A stretch of 14,599 nt of DNA, from assembly GCA_937902905.1 (NCBI GenBank), contig CALELW010000076.1, forward strand, positions 1 to 14,599, written 5' to 3'. The translations under genes and the position numbers were made by a program. Position 1 is the stretch's first letter, and each line of letters opens with the position of its first letter. Origin of the DNA: an uncultured Clostridium sp. (lineage in GTDB: Bacteria > Bacillota > Clostridia > Lachnospirales > Lachnospiraceae). Shown one piece after another: positions 1-6,557 of this stretch. The notes beneath the pieces are model-generated. The model worked only from the letters and a program-made list of their open reading frames with translations, was not told where the DNA came from and did not search any database.

Positions 1-794
1 ATAGAAGCTGCTATCGCAATTCCTATCCATGATGCATAATTCTTTTTCTCTTTTTTCATGGAACAGTAAAGATACATAACAGTACTAAAAAAAGGTAATA
101 CATATGCGTCCGAATAGGGAATTATAATCCATGGATTGAACCCCAATACAACTGTACAAATGATTATGGACAAAGCAGTCACTTTCCGATTTTGAGTTAA
201 TTTCCAAATGGTCATGACGGTAAACACAATAGCAACATCTATAAAAATCACTCCTACAACAATTGTAGGAAAATAATTATCCACGCATCCAAAAAAAAAT
301 GAAATATATTTTATTCCGCCAAAAATAACCGTCAAAAAAATATTATTTGGATAGGCATTGAAATAATTCCGGGAAAACGTATCTCCCCTTTGCATAATCC
401 AATCCTGAATTGTTCCACCTTGTGCTATAACATCAGCTGCCGACTGCATTATACCAACATCCCACGTCGTATAAAAATAGATACATTTACATAGATACAT
501 CTGCATTATAAATATAATTACCGCATAAAATATACAAAGAACAACAACTCTGTATTTTGTACAAACGCAATCTGCCAATTTTCGCGTGCGGTGAAACATA
601 TAAAAAAGGAAAAATATTGCCACCAGCCCAAACAGTGCCAGTAAAGCATTTGGCAATTGATAATGTAAAGGAAATACATCATTTGCAAATCTTCCAAATT
701 CAAGCAAAATCATAGCCACAATAAAAATGTGTAAACAAAGAAATACCTTTTTCGCTGCCATACGAAAAAAATGTTGTATTTTTTCCACTATCAC
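1..794 (-). CDS. GT-C-like integral membrane glycosyltransferase, partial (3' end beyond left edge)
   Basis: The reverse strand is open from 794 to the window edge (264 codons plus 2 bases), so only the N-terminal part is seen. It has several hydrophobic segments, at about residues 17-32, 48-66, 83-100, 174-195 and 206-226. It carries a WDVG motif at 111-114 just after a membrane segment, a YPNN motif at 148-151 and PYSD at 226-229. The same motifs occur at near-identical spacing in the membrane protein at 9779-11311, so the two look paralogous. The layout fits GT-C enzymes (PMT/GT39-like) that use lipid-linked sugars outside the membrane; the acceptor is unknown. I chose the GTG at 794 because an AAGGAA sequence lies about 12 bases upstream; the ATG at 761 has no good ribosome binding site. 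It follows the GT2 gene at 847-1806 by 52 bases, probably in one transcript. A GtrB-like enzyme upstream of a GT-C protein is a common partnership. Confidence 0.7.
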   Translation of the reverse strand, partial: MIVEKIQHFFRMAAKKVFLCLHIFIVAMILLEFGRFANDVFPLHYQLPNALLALFGLVAIFFLFYMFHRTRKLADCVCTKYRVVVLCIFYAVIIFIMQMYLCKCIYFYTTWDVGIMQSAADVIAQGGTIQDWIMQRGDTFSRNYFNAYPNNIFLTVIFGGIKYISFFFGCVDNYFPTIVVGVIFIDVAIVFTVMTIWKLTQNRKVTALSIIICTVVLGFNPWIIIPYSDAYVLPFFSTVMYLYCSMKKEKKNYASWIGIAIAAS

Positions 795-846
795 TTTATC
801 TTTCCATTCCTTTCCCTCTCAAAACATCTCCTAACTTTTCCCCCGC

Positions 847-1806
847 TTACTCTGCATCATTTAGAATATCCTGAATAGCAAATCTCGGGCGTCCCTTTGT
901 CTCTAAATACATCTTTCCAATATATTCACCGACAATTCCTATCGCAAGGAGCTGCAAACCGCCAAGTGCCCAGATAGAAACCATCAGACTGCTCCAGCCA
1001 AGCACCGTTGCTCCCATCGCATGGCGTACAATCGAATAAACCAGTATTCCAAGGCTTGCCAAAAAGATGACAAGACCAAGGCTTAATATAAAACGAATTG
1101 GTTTAACACTAAATGAAGTAATACCGTCAAATGCAAACGATAACATTTTCTTCAACGGATATTTACTCTCTCCGGCAAAACGCTCCTGTCGTTCATAATA
1201 TACATTATCTGCCGGATATCCGATTAACGGCACAATTCCACGTAAAAAAAGGTTGACTTCTTTATAATTTTCCATCTGCATTAAAACACGCTTACTCATC
1301 AAACGAAAATCTGCGTGATTAAAGACAATATCAACCCCCATCCATTTCATAAACTTATAAAATCCTTCTGCCGTAAATTTCTTAAAAAACGTGTCTTTTT
1401 TTCGGCTGCTGCGCACACCGTAAACAACATCAATTCCATGATTAAATTTGTCTACCATCTCATCAATGGCATGAATGTCATCCTGCAAATCCGCATCCAT
1501 CGAAATTGCCGCATCACAATGATCTTTCGCATACATAAGACCGGCAAGCACAGCATTTTGGTGCCCGCGGTTTCTGGAAAGATTGACTCCACTGACAAGT
1601 GTGTATTCTTCATGCAGACGACAGATAATCGGCCATGTTTGGTCTTTTGAGCCATCGTTTACATATAAAATACGGCTCTTTTCACTAATCTCGCCGGCAT
1701 CTATCAGTTTTTGCAATTTATCACTTAACTGTCTTGTTGTCTCATCCAGTACCTCTTCCTCGTTATAACAAGGTACCACCATATAAATTATTTTACCCTT
1801 TGACAT
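847..1806 (-). CDS. GtrB/DPM1-like family 2 glycosyltransferase (polyprenyl-phosphate sugar transferase)
   Basis: This 319-residue protein belongs to the GT2 family that loads a sugar from a nucleotide sugar onto undecaprenyl phosphate at the inner face of the membrane. The GT-A domain begins at once (VVPCYNEEE at 10-18), has NDGSKD at 50-55, RNRGHQ at 78-83 and the metal-binding DADLQDD at 104-110. Two C-terminal membrane segments lie at about 237-260 and 272-295, followed by GEYIGKMYLE, all typical of GtrB/YfdH/ArnC-like enzymes; the length is also typical. The ATG at 1806 is the start: AGGAGG at 1813-1818 sits 6 bases before it and would fall inside the coding region if the in-frame ATG at 1821 were used. 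The gene heads the minus-strand pair with the GT-C-like gene at 1-794, which probably uses the lipid-linked sugar. The sugar cannot be told from sequence. Family call is firm. Confidence 0.9.
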   Translation of the reverse strand: MSKGKIIYMVVPCYNEEEVLDETTRQLSDKLQKLIDAGEISEKSRILYVNDGSKDQTWPIICRLHEEYTLVSGVNLSRNRGHQNAVLAGLMYAKDHCDAAISMDADLQDDIHAIDEMVDKFNHGIDVVYGVRSSRKKDTFFKKFTAEGFYKFMKWMGVDIVFNHADFRLMSKRVLMQMENYKEVNLFLRGIVPLIGYPADNVYYERQERFAGESKYPLKKMLSFAFDGITSFSVKPIRFILSLGLVIFLASLGILVYSIVRHAMGATVLGWSSLMVSIWALGGLQLLAIGIVGEYIGKMYLETKGRPRFAIQDILNDAE

Positions 1807-1812
1807 ACCTAT

Positions 1813-1818
1813 CCTCCT
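1813..1818 (-). promoter_or_regulatory. Strong ribosome binding site AGGAGG deciding the start at 1806
   Basis: AGGAGG on the minus strand lies 6 bases before the ATG at 1806. It overlaps codons 2 and 3 of a possible longer reading frame starting at 1821, which argues against that longer form. Confidence 0.85.
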
Positions 1819-1841
1819 CATATCATTGCATTATTATGAAC

Positions 1842-1870
1842 ATCATATCACATTTTTTTTACATTTGCAA
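1842..1870 (-). promoter_or_regulatory. Sigma-A type promoter for the minus-strand glycosyltransferase pair
   Basis: On the minus strand a -35 TTGCAA (1865-1870) is followed after 17 bases by a -10 TATGAT (1842-1847), with an extended TGA just before the -10. The 11-base string TGTGATATGAT is identical to the one at the tarI promoter (14500-14510). The start codon at 1806 is about 36 bases downstream. Confidence 0.75.
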
Positions 1871-1875
1871 AAAAT

Positions 1876-1904
1876 TTGACTTTTCCCCCATAAATCGTTA
1901 TAGT
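1876..1904 (+). promoter_or_regulatory. Sigma-A type promoter for the plus-strand operon
   Basis: A -35 TTGACT (1876-1881) and a -10 TATAGT (1899-1904), each matching consensus at five of six positions, are separated by exactly 17 bases. The first gene starts at 1947 with an AAAGGAA ribosome binding site near 1931-1937. Its -35 is 5 bp from the -35 of the divergent minus-strand promoter, so a single bound regulator could affect both. Confidence 0.8.
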
Positions 1905-1946
1905 ATATAAGGTATATATTATCTTAAGGGAAAGGAACATAAAACC

Positions 1947-4019
1947 ATGGACAAGCGGTCCCGCTACATGTTAAGACAGAATCTATCCTATTATAAAAAC
2001 AGGATAAAATACGGTATCACAAAACTGCACTCGACAATCTCTGACAACTATATTGTCTTTGAATCCTATGGCGGAAAAAAAGCCACCGACAGCGTGCGCG
2101 CCATTTATGACGAGCTGCAAAAGGATGAAAGATACCGCTCTTTTTATTTTGTGTGGGCATTTACTGACCCTTCGGCACATTTTGATTTGCTGGAAAATCA
2201 CCATACAATATTGGTTAAAAAGGGAACCGCTGCTTACCGCAGATACTACGCCAGTGCCCGTTACTGGATTAATAATGTAACAGTTGCCGATTATTTAAAA
2301 CCCAGAAAGAACCAAATCTATATTGAGACCTGGCACGGCACACCGTTAAAGAGACTTGGCTGTGACATTGAAGTCGATTCTGACCCACGTCAGACTCGTT
2401 CTCATATGCACAAACGCTACCGGGCAAAAGGAAAAAAAGTCACCTTTTTCCCATCTCCGTCTCCTTATTATGATGAAAAAATTGCCTCTGCTTTTGCAGT
2501 GAAAGAGCCTTCTGCAAAATTTGTTGCCAGTGGCTATCCGCGCAATGATGAACTGTTTCGTTACACGGAAGAAGAAATTCAAAAGAAAAAGGAAAAGTTA
2601 CACATTCCGGAAGGAAAAAAAGTACTTCTCTATACGCCAACCTGGCGTGACTCCTCACTGGATGAAAACGGAGTCTTTTCTCTGCCGGATGGCTTTGATG
2701 CCGGTGTACTGATGGACGAGCTTGGCAGCGATTACATTCTTTTGTTCCGCGCCCATCACCAAATCGGAACAGCAAAAATAAAAGATAACCCTGCCATTAT
2801 TGATGTAAGTAACATAGAACAGGTGAATGATTTGTATTTAGTCAGCGATTTAATGATTACCGACTATTCTTCCACCATGTTTGACTATGCGAATTTAATG
2901 CGTCCAATGGTCTTTCATATGTACGATGAAGATTCCTATGGGCAAGATGTCCGTGGCTTCTATCTCCCACCGGAGGAATTACCGGGACCGATTACGAAAA
3001 CAGAAAAAGAATTAGCCGATGCCATCCGCAGTCAGAAAACCAAATTTCCCTACCGAAAAAAACAGTTGGCATTTAATAAAAAATTTAATCCTTACGAGGA
3101 CGGGAATTCAAGCAGGCGCGTAATTGAGATGTGCCTTAACGCTGAACCTCATAAGAGAACGATTTACGAACGATTTGTTCGCTATACAAAAAAAACACTA
3201 AACCGCATACGCATTTTATGGCTGTTACTGCGCTATAACATTCTTGGATTTTTCCGCTCCCACGGAATATTCCATAACAATAACAGTTTACGCTTAGAGC
3301 GTTTAAAAGACAGCCACAAAGGAAAACGGTGCTTTCTTATCGGAAACGGACCTAGTCTGACCGGTGAAGATTTACATTTATTAAAAGATGAATACACCTT
3401 TGGTACAAATATGGTATATAAAATATTTGACAAGACCGACTGGCGTCCATCGTTTCACTGTGTATCCGATACGATTTACGCATCAAAACTTGGAATTGAA
3501 CTTTCCAAAATGGTAAAAGCTCCTCTATTCACAACAGAGCGCACCTACCGCCGCATGCGCAAAAAACCGGTTGATACCACCTATGTCCACACCATTCCGA
3601 CCGAGCGCTACAAAGTACGTGGAAATATTCAGGCATACTGCATGATTAAAGCAACCGTACTTTCGCTTGCCGCCGAGATGGCATTTCATATGGGTTTTAA
3701 AGAAATTTATCTTCTTGGCGTAGATTGCACCAACCCTCATGATAAAGGCGGTCATTTTACCGATAATTACACAACAAAAGAAGTAGCAGAAACAGACATT
3801 AATCGAATCAAAACAAGAATGCATGCAAATACTTTAACAACCAAACAAATTGGAGAACACATTATTGACCGCTCCATGGAAGTATATGCACTTCTTGATT
3901 CGTATGCAAAAAAACATGATATTCACATCTATAATGCCACACGCGGTGGAAATCTTGAAATTTTCCCACGTGTAAAACTTGAAGATGTTTTGAAAAAGAA
4001 CAGGGAGGAATTGAAATGA
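1947..4019 (+). CDS. Fusion: TagF/TarL-like polyol-phosphate transferase plus GT42/DUF115-like domain
   Basis: This 690-residue protein has two parts. Residues 1-400 match the CDP-glycerol glycerophosphotransferase family (TagB/TagF/TarL), which transfers glycerol- or ribitol-phosphate from a CDP donor. Visible signatures are ETWHGTPLKRLG (127-138), PSPYYDEKI (171-179), YPRNDELF (197-204), LYTPTWRD (228-235), RAHH (268-271) and ITDYSSTMFDY (304-314). A basic, partly hydrophobic linker (about 405-445) may touch the membrane. Residues 455-690 begin with CFLIGNGPSL (462-471) and contain FGTNMVY (485-491), GFKEIYLLGVDCT (583-595) and IYNATRGG (661-668). This pattern is shared by DUF115 proteins and GT42 sialyltransferases such as CstII. 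No signal peptide; expected at the cytoplasmic membrane face. Its TGA stop overlaps the ATG of the kdsB-like gene. Because tarI/tarJ are nearby and no tagD is seen, CDP-ribitol is a likely donor for the first domain (inference). The second domain could be a CMP-sugar transferase (inference). Confidence 0.85.
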   Translation: MDKRSRYMLRQNLSYYKNRIKYGITKLHSTISDNYIVFESYGGKKATDSVRAIYDELQKDERYRSFYFVWAFTDPSAHFDLLENHHTILVKKGTAAYRRYYASARYWINNVTVADYLKPRKNQIYIETWHGTPLKRLGCDIEVDSDPRQTRSHMHKRYRAKGKKVTFFPSPSPYYDEKIASAFAVKEPSAKFVASGYPRNDELFRYTEEEIQKKKEKLHIPEGKKVLLYTPTWRDSSLDENGVFSLPDGFDAGVLMDELGSDYILLFRAHHQIGTAKIKDNPAIIDVSNIEQVNDLYLVSDLMITDYSSTMFDYANLMRPMVFHMYDEDSYGQDVRGFYLPPEELPGPITKTEKELADAIRSQKTKFPYRKKQLAFNKKFNPYEDGNSSRRVIEMCLNAEPHKRTIYERFVRYTKKTLNRIRILWLLLRYNILGFFRSHGIFHNNNSLRLERLKDSHKGKRCFLIGNGPSLTGEDLHLLKDEYTFGTNMVYKIFDKTDWRPSFHCVSDTIYASKLGIELSKMVKAPLFTTERTYRRMRKKPVDTTYVHTIPTERYKVRGNIQAYCMIKATVLSLAAEMAFHMGFKEIYLLGVDCTNPHDKGGHFTDNYTTKEVAETDINRIKTRMHANTLTTKQIGEHIIDRSMEVYALLDSYAKKHDIHIYNATRGGNLEIFPRVKLEDVLKKNREELK

Positions 4020-4750
4020 AAATAATAGGAGTTATTCCTGCACGCTATAAATCCAGTCGTTTTCCGGGAAAACCGTTGGTAGAAATCTGTGGAAAACCAA
4101 TGATATACTGGGTATATCAACAAGCTATGAAAGTCAAAGAGTTAGACGAAGTTTACGTTGCCACCGATGATGAAAGAATCCGTGCAGCGTGCGAAAAATA
4201 CAACATGAATGTAAAAATGACAAAAGACACCCATAAGACCGGCTCTGACCGTGTAGCAGAAGTTGCCAAACATACCGATGGCGATTTGTATATTAACATT
4301 CAGGGAGATGAACCGGTTATCAACCCGGAAATGATTCGGGAAGTAATTTCCATTTTTACAGAAGATGAATCGGTTTATTTTGGCAGTTTAAAAAAAGAAA
4401 TCACAGACCCGGATGAAATCCGCGCCACAAGCACGGTAAAAGTCGTAACAAATGACAAAGGGGATGCGATGTACTTTTCCCGCTCCGTCATTCCATCCAA
4501 TGTAAAAGACGGTCAGTTAGCACGTGTATTCCGCCACGTCGGAATCTATGCTTACAAGAAAGACTTTCTGTTAAAGTTTTCCAATATGGAGCAGACCGAA
4601 TTAGAAAGGGGCGAGGGAATTGAACCACTGCGCGCACTTCAAAAGGGATACACCATGCGCTTAAAAGAAACAAACTACACTTCCATTGGTGTAGATTTAC
4701 CGGAACATGTTGCTTTGGTTGAAAATATACTAAGAAAAAATAATGTGTAA
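4016..4750 (+). CDS. kdsB: CMP-Kdo synthetase-like 3-deoxy-ulosonate cytidylyltransferase
   Basis: This 244-residue protein resembles KdsB (3-deoxy-manno-octulosonate cytidylyltransferase), which activates a ulosonic acid with CTP in the cytoplasm. Its length is close to that of the E. coli enzyme. Signatures are PARYKSSRFPGKPL (8-21), ATDD (49-52), KTGSDRVAE (74-82), NIQGDEP (94-100), YFSRSVIP (153-160), HVGIYAY (174-180) and GIEPLRALQKG (201-211). The usual EQLR is here EPLR, and the C-terminal GVDTPED is GVDLPEH, so substrate use may differ from true Kdo. ATG at 4016 overlaps the TGA of the upstream gene (ATGA) and has GGGAGG before it, so the two are translationally coupled. Kdo is mainly a Gram-negative sugar; finding this gene with a KdsC-like phosphatase and an aldolase in a Gram-positive locus points to a Kdo-like or other ulosonic acid in the surface polymer. 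The family call is firm; the exact sugar is unknown. Confidence 0.85.
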   Translation: MKIIGVIPARYKSSRFPGKPLVEICGKPMIYWVYQQAMKVKELDEVYVATDDERIRAACEKYNMNVKMTKDTHKTGSDRVAEVAKHTDGDLYINIQGDEPVINPEMIREVISIFTEDESVYFGSLKKEITDPDEIRATSTVKVVTNDKGDAMYFSRSVIPSNVKDGQLARVFRHVGIYAYKKDFLLKFSNMEQTELERGEGIEPLRALQKGYTMRLKETNYTSIGVDLPEHVALVENILRKNNV

Positions 4751-4752
4751 AT

Positions 4753-4782
4753 TTGACATATTTTCTTCACATATCTTATTTA
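4753..4782 (+). promoter_or_regulatory. Possible internal promoter before the secreted deacetylase gene
   Basis: The 60-base gap holds a perfect -35 TTGACA (4753-4758), but the matching -10 is weak: TATTTA at 4777-4782 with an 18-base spacer. A good ribosome binding site (AAAGGAG, 4793-4799) precedes the ATG at 4811. It may provide secondary transcription of the second half of the operon; the weak -10 keeps this tentative. No terminator hairpin is visible in the gap. Confidence 0.35.
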
Positions 4783-4810
4783 TTTTTTAACTAAAGGAGA
4801 TGTTATTATT

Positions 4811-6532
4811 ATGAATACAACAAAAAAAATCTTAATATGCTTATGTGCTATGTTTTTTTTAGCAGGCAGCACTTATATAAAAGCACAAGCTACTCAGGAA
4901 ATGCCGGATAAATCCGTGCAAATCGGAAAAAAAATTACAATGCAGGTAAAAGATCAGGCACTTTCACAGCAAAACAAAACAGATTGGACATGGAAAAGCA
5001 GTGATTCAAAAATTGCCTCTGTAAACAAACACGGTACAGTCACCGGAAAAGAAAAGGGCAAGGTAACAATATCGCTTAATATCCCCGGTGAGAAAAAAGA
5101 ACTTACAGCTTGTGTACGCGTTGTTTCTTATTTTCGCACGAAATCAGTGAAAATAACAAACAAACCAAAAGAAGCTATGGTAGTTGGCGACAAACTGAAA
5201 TTGGACACCTTGGTTAAACCTAATAATGCCCGTTATAAAAAAGTAATTTTTACTTCTAAAAACAAAAAGGTAGCCTCCGTTTCAAAAAAGGGAGTGATTA
5301 AAGCAAAAAAAAAGGGATATACAACCATAACCGCTTCCGTAAAGGGAACAACCAAGCGCACCACGTTTAAATTAAAAGTAATAAATCGTATAAAATTGAA
5401 GAAAATTACGCTTTCCGGGAAAAACACCGAATTTGTCGGAGAACAAATCGAACTGACAACAACCCTCTCTCCGAAAAACACAACGGACAATACACTTATC
5501 TTTTCATCGAACAAGCCAAAAATTGCTACAGTCAATGAAAATGGTATTGTTACCGCTCATAAGGCAGGAAAGGTTACGATAACGGTTCGTGAAAAGGGGA
5601 GCAAAAAAAAGGCAAAACATCACATTACAATTGAGGATATTCCTTATACATCAATTGAATTTGCAAAAAACAATCCTGCTTCATTGGAATCAGGAACAAC
5701 ACACAAAATGCAGTTAATAACAGGTCCAGCCAATGCAACGGATCATCGAATCAAATGGACATCCAGCAACAAGTCTGCTGCTACAGTTGACGAAGACGGT
5801 GTAGTGACTGCACTTCGTCCGATTGAATCCGTTACTGTTACCGCTGTATACAAGGCAAATCCCGCCCTTACATGCAGCTGGAATTTTAAAATCACTCGTA
5901 CAAAAGGGTACATCACAAAACAAATGTTAGATAATCTTGACTTAACTGCTATAAAAAAAGTAATGATTACCGCACATCCGGATGATGAAACACTTTGGGG
6001 TGGTGGACATCTTTTGGAAGGTGAATACCTCGTTGTCTGCATGACGCATGGCTGGAATACAAAACGAAGAACAGCCTTTGAGCAAACAATGCGTACGACA
6101 AATGACAAATACTTGATTTTGGATTATCCTGATGTTCGAAAAACACTTAGTAACGGAAAGTATGAAACCGATATGCTTTCCACCTGTAAAAGTGCTATAC
6201 AGGAAGATATTAATCTTATCTTATCCTACAAAAAATGGGATTTGATTGCTACTCATAATCCATTTGGTGAATATGGAAAGTTTTTACACAAACAAATTTC
6301 CCAAATGGTAACACAATGTTATAATAAGATGACTAATAAATCTGCTACCTTGTATTATTTTGGACGCTATTATAGTGCAAATAAAAAAATTCCAGGAGAA
6401 CAGATTGCCCCTGAACTTCTTGCAATTAAAAATAGCATGGTAGCTCGCTACTATCCAACTGCAAAAGGAGCTATTGTCGCATTTGGACATATGATACCAT
6501 ATGAAAATTGGCTTCTTCCATCAGAATGGTAA
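4811..6532 (+). CDS. Secreted PIG-L family N-deacetylase with four Ig-like (Big_2) repeats
   Basis: This 573-residue protein starts with a signal peptide (lysines at 5-6, hydrophobic core about 7-19, likely cleavage near AQA at 25-27). Four Big_2-like repeats follow; their conserved cores (SS/TS, then A-S/T-V, then G-x-V, then a VTIT-like strand) lie at about 59-89, 145-176, 229-260 and 314-347. The C-terminal domain (about 380-573) is PIG-L/LmbE-like: AHPDDE at 388-393 gives zinc ligands and the catalytic Asp, and THNPFGEYGKFLH (481-493) supplies the third zinc ligand. Such enzymes remove acetyl groups from N-acetyl sugars, so this one probably deacetylates sugars outside the membrane, with the repeats binding or spanning the wall. 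No LPXTG motif, SLH domain or C-terminal membrane anchor is seen. It sits between the kdsB-like and aldolase genes. The domain reading is firm; the substrate is unknown. Confidence 0.9.
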   Translation: MNTTKKILICLCAMFFLAGSTYIKAQATQEMPDKSVQIGKKITMQVKDQALSQQNKTDWTWKSSDSKIASVNKHGTVTGKEKGKVTISLNIPGEKKELTACVRVVSYFRTKSVKITNKPKEAMVVGDKLKLDTLVKPNNARYKKVIFTSKNKKVASVSKKGVIKAKKKGYTTITASVKGTTKRTTFKLKVINRIKLKKITLSGKNTEFVGEQIELTTTLSPKNTTDNTLIFSSNKPKIATVNENGIVTAHKAGKVTITVREKGSKKKAKHHITIEDIPYTSIEFAKNNPASLESGTTHKMQLITGPANATDHRIKWTSSNKSAATVDEDGVVTALRPIESVTVTAVYKANPALTCSWNFKITRTKGYITKQMLDNLDLTAIKKVMITAHPDDETLWGGGHLLEGEYLVVCMTHGWNTKRRTAFEQTMRTTNDKYLILDYPDVRKTLSNGKYETDMLSTCKSAIQEDINLILSYKKWDLIATHNPFGEYGKFLHKQISQMVTQCYNKMTNKSATLYYFGRYYSANKKIPGEQIAPELLAIKNSMVARYYPTAKGAIVAFGHMIPYENWLLPSEW

Positions 6533-6557
6533 TATCAATTTTAACAGGGAGGTTTTT

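Noticed and set aside
518..703. Short minus-strand open frame of 61 codons
   Set aside because: It lies in another frame of the open GT-C-like gene at 1-794, whose motifs and membrane segments show that frame to be the real one.
4016..4750. NeuA (CMP-sialic acid synthetase) as identity
   Set aside because: PARYKSSRFPGKPL, YFSR, HVGIYAY and the EPLRALQKG block follow the KdsB pattern, and no neuB or neuC is in the window.
4980..5860. Tandem DNA repeat in the Ig-like region
   Set aside because: The repeats are at protein level only; the nucleotide sequences of the four units have diverged and show no direct repeat worth marking.
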